Shown: positions 1-11,889 of the stretch, in pieces
Layout: every line of letters starts with the position of its first letter
How positions within the stretch are numbered: position 1 is the first letter of the stretch
Assembly: GCF_000276665.1 (NCBI RefSeq)
Contig: NW_004955433.1
Span: 15,027,712-15,091,711 of the forward strand
Source: Chinchilla lanigera
Taxonomy: Eukaryota; Chordata; Mammalia; Rodentia; Chinchillidae
Reading direction: 5' to 3'
DNA: 64,000 bases
Notes under the pieces: model-generated
Databases searched by the model: none
Seen by the model: only the letters and a program-made list of their open reading frames with translations
Told to the model about the DNA's origin: nothing
Program-made: the position numbers and the translations under genes

Positions 1-535
1 GGATGGATGGATGGATGGTGGTTGGAAGGATGATGGATGGACAGATAGGTGGGTGGATGGGTGGGTGGATGGATGGGTTGGTGAGTGGATGGGTGATAAA
101 TGGATGGGTGGGTGGATGGGTGGGTGGATGGATGGATGGATGGATGGGTGATGGATGGATGGTGGATGGATGGATAATGGATGGATGGGTGATGGATGGA
201 TGGTGGATGGATGGATGGTGGGTGGATGGATGGATGGTGGGTGGATGGATGGTGGGTGGATGGATGGATGGTGGGTGGATGGATGGTGGGTGGAAGGAAG
301 ATGGATGGGCAGATGGGTAAGTGGATGAGTGGGTGGATAGATTTGTGGGTGGATGAGTGGATGGGTGATGGATGAATGGTGGATGGATGGATAATGGATG
401 GGTGGGTGGATGGATGGTGGGTGGATGGATGATGGATAGATGGATGGATGGACAGATGGCTAAGTGGATGGATGGGTGGATGGATGGGTGGGTGGATGGG
501 TAGATGGGTGGATGGGTGATGGATTGGATTGGATG
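1..535. repeat. GGAT/TGGA simple-sequence array
   Basis: Degenerate tetranucleotide array of GGAT/GGGT/GGTG variants running from the window edge to about 535; its left end is outside the window. It lies in CX3CL1 intron 1. The open frame through it (Met/Asp/Gly/Trp only) is a by-product of the repeat. Confidence 0.95.
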
Positions 536-2223
536 AAGGGAGGAGGGAGGAAAAGAAAGGATTGGCCAAGCTAGCGGCATAGCTTTCTTGACAGAGCCAG
601 CACTAGACCTGGCCAAGATCCTTCAGACACTGTGGCAGAGGGTAGGGACTTTGGAGACCAGGTGGCTTTGTGGCTCTTTATAGCCTTCAAGCTGGGCAGT
701 CACCTTCCCCGTCCTGGACTCAGTGGTTTCCCTTCTGCCCGCCACACAGCCTCCTCTCCTCCCCATCTCAGGTCACACAGCGATACCACTTTTCCTAGGG
801 CTTCTCCAGGAAGACACCTGCCAGACCAGTTCAGAGGCTGCCATCTGGCCCAGGTCTGGGGACACTGTGGTTGAGTCATTGTGAGGCCCTGCTGGGGAAG
901 GAGAGTGACAAGTCTGCACGGTGACTTTCTTATCTGCACGGAGAAGGCAGCCTGGTGACTTGGGGAGCCCCTCCTGCCCACCCAAGAACCACTAGGCTGC
1001 CACTTGATGACCCAGCCCAGAATGCAGGCCTCGGCCACCCTCCCCACAGGTGGGCACGCCAGGGAGAGGAGTTAGCCATCTGAGACGTGTGTGTGTACGT
1101 GTGCGCCTGTATTGAAGAAGGTGGAGTGTGTTTGCACAGGTATTTGTGCATGACATCGCATATTTCAGTGGAAGCCAGGGATCAGCAAGGGGCCTTCCAG
1201 GTCCTGAAGCTTGGTCTCTTTCACCCTACTGCCCTGGAAGTCCTGGCTTCTAGACTTTTGCAAAACCCTCTAGGATCTGGTAGTTGCTGGACATAACCTT
1301 GACCCAGATGTGAAGCTCAAGCCCAGCCTGGTTCATTACATCCACCTTCCCTGTGGGCAACCAAGAAGAAGACAAAATTCTGCTGCAGAGTCTGGAGGAA
1401 GGAGAGAGAAGGAAATAGGATGCAAACAGCTTTGAATGTTTATATCAAATAGATGATGTTAGTCACCCCTGCCCTGGCCTGGAGTTTCTCTCTGGTTCCA
1501 TTTGCTTCCCAGCCATTTGTATGCCCTGCCCACTGTACCCTGCTCCCACTCCATAGCTGCCCCACCCCATTTCCCTTGCTCTGGGGACTCCAAATACCTC
1601 TTCCTTTTCTCAGTCTCATTCTGTCAAGCAAAGGGGAACATCTCTTCAGCAGGGCCCTCCTTCTTAGAAGGTAGCTGTATTTACTGTACTCACACATTTT
1701 AAAATGTGTGTTATCTGTTACATGTGCCTGGTTGTACATTTTTCATCATGTGCCATTGTGTATGGAATATATGTATAACAGGAATGTGCCACCATGCTGA
1801 TATACACACGCCTATAATCCCAGCACTCAGGAGGCTGAGGCAGGAGAATCACTATGAATTCAAGCACAGCCTAAACTACATATTGAGATCTGTTTCAAAA
1901 ACAAACCATATATGTGTTTGTTGTCATGTGTGCACACGTGTGACAGGGTGAGCACATTCAGCTGTGGGTGGGCAGAGGTCCAGGTGTGTCTCCAAGGCTG
2001 GGAAATCCCTGAATATGAAACAGCCCTGGGAAGTACACACTGTCACTGTCCCTATCCATGGGAAATGAAGCTCAGCAGAGTTGGGAGGAGGAGGGGGCTG
2101 AGCCCAAGGCCCAGGAGGCCAGTGTGTGGGGTGTGGCTTCCGGCTTGGGTGGTATGGCCAAGACAGGCTGGCATGGGATGGGAAGCAGACAACCCTGCTG
2201 ACCAGGGACCTCTGTGGACTCAG
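536..2223 (+). other. CX3CL1: CX3CL1 intron 1 remainder
   Basis: Unique sequence and one old B1-like SINE. No match to the fractalkine signal-peptide exon was seen, so exon 1 lies upstream. Confidence 0.7.
1770..1905 (+). repeat. B1-like SINE (old)
   Basis: Diverged 7SL-derived core, with cctataatcccagcactcag and gaggctgaggcaggagaatc readable, ending in tttcaaaaac. Confidence 0.75.
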
Positions 2224-2344
2224 GACAGCAACATGGTGTGGCGAAGTGCGAGATTATGTGTGACAAGATGACCACACGGATTCCCAATAGCTATCTCCTG
2301 CGCTATCATGAAAACCGGGCCTCCTGCGGCAAGCCTGCCATCAT
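2224..2344 (+). CDS. CX3CL1: CX3CL1 exon 2 (CX3C motif)
   Basis: Acceptor ...ggactcag precedes 2224 and donor gtaagt follows 2344. The exon enters in phase 1 (G from exon 1 plus GA) and leaves two bases (AT) that join the first C of exon 3 to form Ile. It encodes the N-terminal half of the chemokine fold, including both cysteines of CX3C and the third cysteine. Confidence 0.95.
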
Positions 2345-5155
2345 GTAAGTGCTGCCCTTGTGGCCCCTCTAGTCCCCGTTGGGCCCTCAGGACAGTCCCA
2401 GGCCTCCACCAATCCATGTCCACTCCCGCCCGCCTCACCCTGGGCTCCCAGCCAAAGGCCTTGGCAAATGTCCCTTTCCTCCGACCCGCAGGCCACATTG
2501 CTGACCTTACTGCTGGTGTCGGGTGTAAAGATGGGGAATTGCTTCCCATGTGGGCCAGTGTGGTTGGGCACAGCTGCCCTCACTTATGACCTGGGGCAGC
2601 CACCACAGGAGCTAATTCTCCCTGCCCTGTCGAGTGCTGTAGGGGCCCTCAAGCCACTGGACCTCACAGGGAGGTGGCGTGTGGTGGTCTCACAGTGCAC
2701 AGTCCAGGCTCTGTCACATGGGGGCAGGTGCTGGCCAGGTAGCCTTGCTCGCACTGCTTACCCTTCACACCTTGGTTTCCTTATCTGTGAAACGGGTGGC
2801 CAGAAGGGTGAATGGAGATGGGATTACCGAGGTTGGCTGCAGAGATCCTTATCTCCATTGGACAGCAGAGGAAGCAGGCCCTGTGAGACTGGAGGGCTGA
2901 GCTGAGCTGTTTCCTCTCTGGCCATTGGAGACACTTGGCCATCCTGGTCACCTGCTCCTCCCAGGGCTCCTGGTGGCAACTTCACAATCACCTGAGCCCT
3001 CGAGCAGCTTCAGCCTGGCCCCAGGCCTGGCAGCAGAAAGTGGCCCTTGGCCAGTGGCATACTCTGCTAACAGAAGGCCTAGGCTTCCTCTCCTCAGCTC
3101 TTCAGTGTCTCCCAGGGCTGCTCTTGCTGACCTTTCTGCTCACCAGTCCAGTGTCATTTCCACCACACACTCCCAAGCATTTGCTTCTATTTTCTAGGTG
3201 AAAGGGAAGTAGGAAAGCACTTCAGGGGGCCTGCAGTGTCACCTTGCTTTCCAGAACTTCTCTGGTTTTCCAGCATTCCTGAGTCAGGCACACTGACTTT
3301 ATCTCTTTGAGCCTTGGTTTCCTCATCCGTAAAATGGGGATGAGCATGGTAGCCATGCTGCAGTTTGGGTGTGATGTGAACAGTGTATGACATGGAGTCC
3401 CGGCAACTCCACAGTCTGTCTCAGGGATGAACCAGCCACACACAGCTTCAGAGGAAGCCAAGATACCAACGGTGCTGAGGGTCCCAGTGGAGATGCTATA
3501 TATATGGCTTTAGCTCCCTGGGAGTCCCTTCAGGCTAAGGGGCTCCCTTTAGAGAACGGGAGGGGTCTAGAAGGCAACCATGACCATGAAACGGAGGGAG
3601 AAGAGAAACAGGACTTTGTGACATGAGGTCTTTTCCAGAGTGAGGATATCCTAGCAGGGAGCTCACCTGTCATACACCTGAGATCAGAGAATAACGGGTG
3701 ACCCTTTGCAATCAGACGAAGCACAACCCAGACCCCCTGCCTTGAGGGTGCAATGTGATTACTAACATTGTTATTTTCAGCTTTTCCCACGGCACTGGCA
3801 TCTCTGGACTGATTGCTCTCTTTACATAACTTACTTCTTTTTCAAAAAATCACATGGAAGTGGGATGACCAACCTGGCCCCGTCCGCCTGGGACTTTTCT
3901 GATTTTGAAAGGAAAAGTCCCTCGTCCTGAGGTGCCCTGTCCCAGTTTTGCTGGGATGGTTGGTCGGTCCCCTCCACATGGCAGGCATTCCTACATGAGC
4001 CCCAGGAGGTGGCGTGGCCCTGGGTCTCAGGCTCGGGGGTGGGCAGTAGGATGTCCTGCGCACCTTTAGGCATGTGTGCTCTGCCCCATACCACGCCAGC
4101 CTGGCTTTCTGCTATCTGGTCATTACTAGGCCTCTGTCTTCCTCCCTTATAGCCTGGTGACCAGGAGGGGCAAATTATTCTGTGCTGACCCAAAGGAGCA
4201 ATGGGTCCAACTTGCAATTCAGTACTTAAACAACCAAACTCATGCTCCGACAACTCAGAGTGGCGGCAAGTTTGAGAAGCACGTGGGGAAGCCCGCGACC
4301 ACCCCGGCTGCCCTGGGAATGTCCCAGCCCGCGCTCACAGAGCCTGAAGCCACAGGGGAAAGCAGTAGTCTGGAGCCCACTGCTTCTTCCCACGGGACTC
4401 AGAGGCCCACAGGGACGTCTCCAGAGCTACCAGTGAGAGTGACTGGATCTTTGGGGACCGCAATGTCCCCTACTTCAAAGGCTCAGGATGGAGAGCCTCC
4501 TGCTGGTGCACAGCTTTCCAGCACAGCTGCTACCTCCACCACCATTGCTTGGCAGAGGTCTGCTCCCTTCCAGCCTGGCTCCAGTCCCGGGGCTCAGGAA
4601 AAGGCCCCCTCTACCCTGGCCCCCTCCACCCCGGCCGCCCCCACTGAGCCCTCCTCCACCCAGACCCCCACCACTTCACACACAACCACTGAAGGCCAAC
4701 CTGTGTGGACTCAGGGACAGACCCCTGGTCCAGAGAGCTCTGTAGGGCCCGAAGAGGTGGGTCCTGATTTCACACACCCAGATGCTTCCCAGGACTGGGG
4801 CCCCAGCAGCATGGGCCATGCTTCTGTGGTCCCCATCTCCTCTGAAGGAACTCCCAGCCAGGAGCCCATTGTCTTAGGCAGCTTGATCCCCAAGGCTGAG
4901 GAGGCCAACCACGCCACGGTGGACCCCCAGAGGCAGGTCCTTATCACCGCTGTTCCTGACACCCAAGCAGCCACCCGGAGGCAGGCAGTGGGGCTGCTGG
5001 CCTTCCTTGGTCTCCTCTTCTGCCTGGGGGTGTCCATGTTTGCCTACCAGAGCCTCCAGGGCTGCCCCCGCAAGATGGCTGGAGAGATGGTGGAGGGCCT
5101 TCGCTATGTCCCCCGGAGCTGCGGCAGTAACTCCTATGTCCTGGTGCCAGTGTGA
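2224..5155 (+). CDS. CX3CL1: CX3CL1 (fractalkine), 5'-partial: coding exons 2 and 3
   Basis: Membrane-anchored chemokine and ligand of CX3CR1; it mediates leukocyte adhesion and, once shed, chemotaxis. Joined exons 2224-2344 and 4153-5155 give a frame closely matching fractalkine. It starts with the mature N terminus (QQHGVAKCEIMC), where C-EIM-C is the CX3C signature, and the third and fourth chemokine cysteines follow in ASCGK and LFCADP. Next comes a roughly 240-residue Ser/Thr/Pro-rich mucin stalk, a hydrophobic transmembrane segment (about 4988-5050; GLLAFLGLLFCLG) and a conserved cytoplasmic tail ending NSYVLVPV. The signal-peptide exon is not in the window, and no candidate was found in 1-2223. 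Total length would be near the usual 390-400 residues. Identification is by family recall, not alignment. Confidence 0.97.
2741..2830 (+). repeat. MIR fragment
   Basis: MIR core signature resembling cttggtttccttatctgtga, in CX3CL1 intron 2. Confidence 0.6.
3270..3380 (+). repeat. MIR fragment
   Basis: Contains gttcctcatctgtaaaatgg-like MIR core (ggtttcctcatccgtaaaat), in CX3CL1 intron 2. Confidence 0.7.
4153..5155 (+). CDS. CX3CL1: CX3CL1 exon 3 (chemokine end, mucin stalk, TM, tail, stop)
   Basis: Acceptor cttatag precedes 4153 and the stop is TGA at 5153-5155. One exon holds the last chemokine segment (FCADPKEQWV), the whole stalk, the membrane span and the cytoplasmic tail, as in other mammals. 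The stalk runs of STLAPSTPAAPT and TQTPTTSHTTTEG type are rich in potential O-glycosylation sites. Confidence 0.96.
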
Positions 5156-6940
5156 GCTGCCCACTTGCTTGTGTCCAATTTTAATTCAGACAGCTGCCTG
5201 GGGACCCCCATCCTCATACCCACCCTCACCAAGGGGCCTGGCTGAGCTGGGGGAATGGGAATGGGGAGGCGGGATCCTCCAGGTGCAAATGGCTCCAAGG
5301 CCCCAGGTTAGCCTAGTGGGTCACCCTTGACCATTCTCAACCTATCAGGGCCGGAGAGGGGTGGCCTCCAACTCCAAACCTGAGAACTCCTCTCTGCGTC
5401 TGGCTGGTTAGAGGTTCCCTTTGACACCGTCCCATCCCCTGTGCACAATTATTTATTGAATGTCCAGCCCCCACGTCCCTGGCCTGAGCTTCCCTGTGAG
5501 CACCGTGGCCCTCCCATTCCACAAATGAGCAACAGGCCAGGCCTCTCTCACCTGCTCCCCAGACCGCCTCACATCCCTTGGTCCTGCTGCAGTCACTAGT
5601 CACCCGGCCAGCTGCGGTGCTATCTCCACATTTCCTCTGTATAGAGCCCCAGCCCCAACCCCACATTTTGTATCTTTTCTTGCATGAGGCTGGCGTGGCA
5701 CTTCTAGGGTGCTCCTAGGGAAGACTGCATGGTGGGCAGGAAGATGAGGTCATCTGGTGGCTCTGAGGTCCTCCTCTGTCCTGGCTATACAGTGAAGGGA
5801 CACTGAGGCAGCACCACCACCCACCTAACAAGGCTGGCAGACATGTGGCAATAACCTGCACCCCTGGGCCACTACTGGGACCCCCCCTCCCAGCTCCCCG
5901 ACAGGGTCTTTGAGCCCTCATCAGCCAAGCACCTTAGACACTCACTGCCATCCCATCAGGCTGGCCCCTCTGTGGGCTTGGGGGACCTGCAGGAGCAGAA
6001 GCCAACTGTGAAGGCTCCTCCGTGTCTGGGCAGGCTCACCCCTCAACAGAGTGACAGCCCAGGTCTGCCCTGACAGAGACCACTGAGAGAGGGAGGAGGG
6101 CAGGGGGCCCCAGGAAGGCAAGGCAGCTCATGGAAGGAGCAGGGGAAAGCTATGGAGCCCCCACACTTTAGGGGCTCCCCTAGCAGTGGGTTTAGTGCGG
6201 CCCACACAGCCATGCTCTTTCCACCTACCTGGGCCCCCTTTCACCTCCATCCGCCCCTGACAGCACCATTCTCTGCGCTCCAAGACTTTGCCCTCTCCTT
6301 TGTCCCAGCAAAGGCAGGGCCAGCAATGTCTATGACATTCCCCGGAGTCCTGTGTGTATTTCTGGAACGGTCTCCATCCTGGGGGAGGGGGAATTGTGGG
6401 CATAAAATTCGGGGTTCCTTTTCTAGCTGCTGAAGATGTGGTCAGAAATGGAGGTGGCCAGCACCCCAAACCAGAGCTGGACCTGCAGACCTTGCCCCTC
6501 AGGATCCCTGGTGGCAGCTTACCGTTTCTTCTGATTGTCCCCAAGAGTGACCCTTGCCCTCTGTCTGCACCCAGGTGTCAGTGACACAATCCTCAGCAGA
6601 TGGCTCCTCAAAAAGGGAAAACAGCTCTGGCCCTGAGAGAAGCCCTGCAGGAGAGCATGCTTCAGGGTCACTCTGAAGGCTCTGAGGGGAGGGAGGGCCC
6701 CAATGCACTTTGTTCTGGTTTGGGTTCTGCCAGGCCAGGAGAGCCTTCAAGGGTTGGTTCACCCTTCCTTTGTGAGGTCCCCCCCGAGACTTTGGCGGCT
6801 CCTCCCCAAAGGACATGGACAGTGACAATCTGGGGAGGATTTGGAAGGGGTTGGTTGATCCTTTGCTTTTTCAGCCCTCATCACCACTGTCTGTGCCATT
6901 TTGTATTTTACTAATAAAATGTAAAAGTCTTGTGAATTAC
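5156..6940 (+). other. CX3CL1: CX3CL1 3' untranslated region
   Basis: About 1.8 kb between the stop codon and the polyadenylation signal, containing no recognisable other gene. An AU-rich block (ATTATTTATT, about 5449-5458) contains one AUUUA pentamer, of the kind that destabilises cytokine mRNAs; function here is inferred. Confidence 0.8.
6913..6918 (+). terminator. CX3CL1: Polyadenylation signal of CX3CL1
   Basis: AATAAA in the context ttttactaataaaatgtaaa, at the distance from the stop codon expected for the long fractalkine 3' UTR. A T/GT-containing stretch (gtcttgtgaatt) follows. Confidence 0.85.
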
Positions 6941-7079
6941 ATAATTGTGCTTTCTCTGGGGGCAGACCTTGGGGTGGAAGAGGGACAGAGACCCTGGCCC
7001 TCACCTGCCTGGAGCAGAAAGGCAGGAAGTTTTACAATCAGCAGGAGAAGGGATACTGTGGACGGGAGTCAGGAGGGCT

Positions 7080-7180
7080 GAGCCCCTGGCCTGGCTGTGC
7101 TCTGCTTGGCTGTGTGATGTTGAGCCCACGCATTTACCTTTCTGGGCCTGTGTCAGTGTGGGTGTGAGATTCTGGTGGGA
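7080..7180 (+). repeat. Probable MIR fragment
   Basis: Weak MIR-like series: ggctgtgtgatgttgagccc followed by a tttacctttctgggcctg block. Confidence 0.4.
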
Positions 7181-7974
7181 CTCAGAATCCCATGTGAAGC
7201 CCCACCCCATGCCCACTGAGCTCATATATCACTGTCAGAGATCTGGTGACTGACGGGACAAACTGGGCCACATTTTCACTGAACTCGACTCATTTTGGTT
7301 CAAATAGGGATCAAAATGGGATTACTTCTTAAGGGATCTGGGAGTTCACAGCCATGACCCAAATGGGAGACTCCCCACATCCCACAAGCCCTCCAGTGTC
7401 CTGGACCACCCCATTTAGCATAAGAGCAGCTATGTACAGTTGCCAAGGTTCAGAACAGCACCAGGTCACAGGTCAGGTTAGCCTACTGATTAATGATATA
7501 TGCACGTTTTTCACGCTGTGACGTTTGAAATTGGGATCCACTTTGCAACCAATGGCTTGTCACAGTTTAATTGACGGGTTTTAATTAGTAGTTTACAAAG
7601 CATGAGGAAATCTCATCAGTAACATCTCAGATTGAATGTCCACATAAGTTTTTTGTTTGTTTGTTTAAGTAGAGGTAATATTCAAAAATAAGGAAATTGC
7701 ACACATAAACTCAGTTTCCTATTTCTTCTCAGGAGAGGACTCAGGAGATCTGACCCCGCAGGCCCAGGTTCCCCTCAGGATGACAGTGGCTGGGCCCTGG
7801 GCAGCAGCTGTCCCTGCGCTGGGGTGGCCAGAGTACAATGCCCAGTTTCCTACCCCACCCATCCAAGTGTGCCTGGCCCTTCCCCCTCGATTCCCATTTG
7901 TTACTGTCTGTGTTGTTTTTTTCGCTGTGAGAATATTTTTCTTAGAGCTCAAATCTCTGTTAAAAGTGGGTCAA

Positions 7975-8060
7975 GGGCCCACGGATATAGCTCAGTGCCA
8001 CAGCACCTGCCTGGCAAGTGCGAGGTCCTGAGTTCAATTCATGGTACTAAAAAAAAATGT
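7975..8060 (+). repeat. ID-type SINE
   Basis: tRNA-Ala-like body (atagctcagtgccacagcac, then gaggtcctgagttcaattca) followed by an A run. Internal A- and B-box-like segments are recognisable. Confidence 0.85.
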
Positions 8061-10034
8061 AGGTTAAGGAAAGACAGGTCATGATGTGCACAGGACTTCT
8101 TCTCTCTTACTCTGCTGCCCTCCCTCATCTTACTGCCAGCAGATGGCCTCCAGGAGGTCCTCAAAGAAGAGACGAGGACTTCAACTCAGCCCACTCACAG
8201 GGTAGGTTGTAGGCTCACTGACCTATGTCACAGAAAAGGCCCTTGGGATGCGGCAGACAGCGGCATGGGAAGGATTAGGCAGGATTTAATGTCCACACTG
8301 AGAAGGGAGAGGCACACTGGGGCCTTGGGGATGTCTTCGGGTTGGGTGAGCCAGGATGTGTGTTTCTTATGACTGTCAGGTCGCACCCTTGGTGAGGCGG
8401 GTTAGAAGGCCAAACGTGTGCACGTATTTGAAATTTAGAGACTGGCTGCCCCTGAGCAGTGCTGCTTCCTTGAGGCAGGAAGAGCACTTCACAGGCGCAA
8501 GGCCCGGTCCCGGTACACAGGTCCCGTTACCTCCAAGACCATTAGGAGAGAATAATTTTTTTTTTAAAGTGAGTTTCTGGAAGGGAAAAAGGTATGGTAA
8601 ACCTGGGTAACTTCTGTATGCTAAAGCTGCAGTTTTTCTTAAAAGTACAATTTGAAAATTATGATTTCCCTTTTCTCCTTTCTATCTCTATTTCTTCTAC
8701 CCTCTCTCATCACCGCCTGTCGTGCCTCATAGAGATATAGGTCCATGGTTCCTGCAGAAATCTGCATTTGCTGCCCATGCGCAGGTGGCAGAACCAGATC
8801 TGCCTTCTGCAGTGAGGGGGGCTCTGTGTGCTCCCCACCCCAGTCTCAGTGTCCTCCCCCAGGAAGGAGCCCTGTGATGGCAGCCTGGTCCCAGCACCTT
8901 GCACACCACCCACCAGCTGCAGGAAGCACCAAGGGGCTTTTTGATGACGAAATCTGTCCCTTCATTCTGATCCCACTCTCAGGGAAGATGAAAGCCTCCA
9001 CAACAGGAAGAGGAACAGAGTGGGAGACCTGTGCTCTGGCTCAGAGCTGCTCCCCAGGAACTGTGGAATATTTATGTGGTTTTATTTTCACTTTCACTTA
9101 CAGACTTGGACTTAGCAGAAGCAATCCCTGAACGAATGCAGAGTTTGGAGGGGCCTTTTAACATATAATACTATCCTTGGAGATTTAAGGTGAAAGCCCG
9201 CTCTCCAGGGGTCCCAGTGGAGCAGGCTCGGCCACCCATGCCAGACAGTAATCAGGAGACAAGCAAGGGCAAGGCCATGCAAAAAGGACAGATGAAAAGA
9301 TCAAGATCTGTCTTCGTGGGGTTGATGGGAGCTTTGGGGTTGGGGGCTGGTATAGCTGGCAGGATAGGTAACCCCAGTCAAGCCATGAGCTGGTCGGTGG
9401 CACCCTCAAGACTGCTTCTGCGAGGCTCCAGAAGCCCCAACCCCCTTGGGGGGTAGCTCTGTTCCCACCATGGGGTTGCTGCTCCTGTTTGGGGGTGGCC
9501 TCATCGTGGGGTGGTCTTTGGGGCTTTCCTTTTCTTGGAGTCTCAGGTGACTGAAGATTTAGGACAGTGACTGGGACTTCTAGGCATCACCCCAGGAGTT
9601 CTGGAACTAGATGCTGTGAAAGCTGGCAATTGGATTTCCCCGCAGATCCTGAGTTATTCTTAGCTTGGTTTCCTCAGCTTTGAAGGCGGATGAGGTAGGC
9701 AAAGTAATAACTTAAGGTTAATAAAACTTGTATAACCGGCTTTTAGACAGACATACTTTAAGTAATAACGTGACTACGTGCAGAGCTGAGCACAGTTCAC
9801 ACCCAAAGTTTAAGGTAATAAAAAAGACAGACATAAAATAAAGGCAGGGATACCAGGCTTTCTTCTGCTTTTAGTTACCCACCGAGCATCTGTAGGTCCA
9901 GCCTCGAGGCCCCTGTTACAATTTTGTCTACAATAATGGAAGCCATCATTTAGGTGTGTGCTCATACAAGGCAGTATGCTAATTTTTTTTGGAGGGGGTT
10001 GTGAAACGATCCTCATCTTTGTTAGATGAAAGAA

Positions 10035-10115
10035 AGGCTCTCAAAGGGTATAGCAGTTGCTCAGGGTCACACGGTTGTAAACAGCAGAGCTGGGCTGTGA
10101 TTCTTAAACATACAG
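10035..10115 (-). repeat. MIR fragment
   Basis: Reverse-orientation MIR core: gctcagggtcacacggttgt and cagagctgggctgtgattc. Confidence 0.65.
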
Positions 10116-10433
10116 AGTCCAGAACCCCACTTCAGACCTACTGAATTTGGATTGGGAAGTAGGGGCCTGGGAATATGCACCTTCCAGCTGCAGCCCTTCT
10201 CTCTCCTGTCCTGGCTCCGCCTCACTCTGCCTACAAAGTGCCTGCCTCCCACCCTTGAGCTGTGAGAGTCCCTTGGGCAGCAGCTGCTCTCAGCCCTGTC
10301 CCCTTCTGCCCTTTGCTCTTATTTCCCTGTCTCTCCTCTGTACATTCCCTAACAGGGTGAGCCCAGGCAGAAGAACACAGACATGAATGGCTGGGAATTT
10401 CCAGCATCAGGCTGAGTAACAAGTGCTGAGGGG

Positions 10434-10434
<1 letters not shown>

Positions 10435-10481
<47 letters not shown>

Positions 10482-10483
10482 GT
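10435..10483. repeat. (TG)n microsatellite
   Basis: Nearly pure TG run of about 48 bp with one C interruption. Confidence 0.95.
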
Positions 10484-10884
10484 AGAGTATTGCATTGTGT
10501 ATACACATGCCTGGCTGCTCTTGTGGGTGTGAAAGAGCTCAGGACACCACCAGTGCCCATTCACTTCTGCTCAGTCATGTGCTTTCCTGGGTAAATAGTG
10601 ACTCAGCTGCCGGGGCTTAACACAGGTCTAGTGCCAGGCTGGCTTTCCTGAGCTGGCAGCAAAGTCCAGCAGCTGGAGCCCATAAGATTGCCCCCTCTTC
10701 TCACTAACTTGGGAGTGGCACCGCCTCTGGACTGAGGTGAATTCCAGATGCTTTGGAAATGATCCTTTCTTATCTTCCGGGGATCTTGCTATCTCCAGAG
10801 AACAGAATAGGATTTTTTGCAATAAGCAACTTGTTTTCTCACAGTATAGCAACAGAGCATAATAACTCTCTGGCTGCATAGTAA

Positions 10885-11035
10885 TTTAAGCACTCTGGGC
10901 CTGGGTTGTTCCCTGTGTAAAACAGGAATAACTCATCTCATCTGTGAAGATGTCATGAGATAATCCCCACCAAATACTTAAGAAAAATGCCCAGTGCCCA
11001 AATGGACTCTCAGTAAACAAAATCTTTGATTATGC
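10885..11035 (+). repeat. MIR element
   Basis: MIR series: gttccctgtgtaaaacagga, catgagataatcc, ctcagtaaacaaa. Confidence 0.6.
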
Positions 11036-11111
11036 AATAGTTGCTTCAAAAGGGCTTGAAACTTTTTATTGCTGTTGGTTGTTTGTGTTTTAGTTTAGTT
11101 TTGTTTTGTTT

Positions 11112-11112
<1 letters not shown>

Positions 11113-11148
<36 letters not shown>
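11113..11148. repeat. (TG)n microsatellite
   Basis: Short GT run at the poly-T (head-proximal) edge of a reverse-oriented SINE, preceded by TTTTG repeats. Confidence 0.9.
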
Positions 11149-11149
<1 letters not shown>

Positions 11150-11345
11150 AGTTTTTTGAAACAGGGTCTCACTATGTATCCCGGTAGTCCAGGCTGGCCC
11201 TGAACTCACAATCATCTGGTCTGAGACTCCCAAATGCCTGGATTTCAGGCATGTGCCGAAGTGCCTGGCTGTTATCGTATTCTGAGATGGGTTTTGCTGT
11301 GTTGCTCAGGCTGGCCTCAAACTTCTGGGCTCAGGTAATTCTCCT
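11150..11345 (-). repeat. B1-like SINE, dimeric or two adjacent copies
   Basis: Two reverse-oriented B1-like cores in a row (acagggtctcactatgtatc..., then gagatgggttttgctgtgtt...), both old. Confidence 0.7.
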
Positions 11346-11667
11346 GGTAAGTACCTGAGGAACTGGAACTGTCCCGAGACTTAAAGCTGGGCCGCACTGC
11401 CTAGTGGGTAACTAAGAGCAAGACAGAGTTCGCTATCTCTACCTTCATTTTTGTATCTGTCTCCTTTATCATCTTAAAACTCTGGGTTATATCCCTGCTT
11501 AGCTCTGCACACAGGAATATTAATCGCTTGTGGAGTGTTTGTCTAAAAACTAGTACCGTAATACAAGATTTCATAGCACTAAACTAACCTAGCATATCCT
11601 GTCCCAGGTCAATAGTGAGGACACCAAGATAAGGGTAATTACAGCATTTTCAAGATTTGCAAGGGCA

Positions 11668-11850
11668 GTCAGGTGTATGGTGACACATGCCTGTAGGCTC
11701 AGCACTCCTGGAGGCTGAGGTAGGAAGAACCCAGGCAAGCTGGAGCCCAGCCTGGACAACTTACCAAGACCCCCTCTCAAAATTTAAAAAAAAAAGCTGG
11801 GGATACAGTGAAAAGTCCTGTGTTCAGTCCCCAGTTCTGGAAGAAAAAAA
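11668..11850 (+). repeat. B1+ID composite SINE
   Basis: B1-like left half ending in ctctcaaaatttaaaaaaaa, directly followed by an ID-like half (gctggggatacagtgaaaag ... gttcagtccccagttctgg). Confidence 0.75.
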
Positions 11851-11889
11851 GAAAAGATTTGCATGGATACTCAATTGCCAGTTTATTCT

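Larger units (their letters stand above)
6945..11095. other. CX3CL1-CCL17 intergenic, left part
   Basis: No coding exon recognised. Holds MIR relics, one ID-type SINE (7975-8060) and a TG microsatellite. Open frames here are short and resemble no family I know. Confidence 0.6.

Noticed and set aside
3..320. Open frame in the GGAT array
   Set aside because: Composed almost wholly of Met, Asp, Gly and Trp because of the tetranucleotide repeat.
1..535. CRISPR-like periodicity
   Set aside because: It is a degenerate tetranucleotide array without spacers, in a vertebrate genome.
632..874. Candidate CX3CL1 exon 1
   Set aside because: The translation shows no hydrophobic leader of fractalkine type and no suitable phase-1 donor follows; exon 1 is taken to be outside the window.
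3890..3899. GGGACTTTTC as an NF-kB site in CX3CL1 intron 2
   Set aside because: One mismatch to the usual consensus and an isolated 10-mer; such matches are expected by chance.
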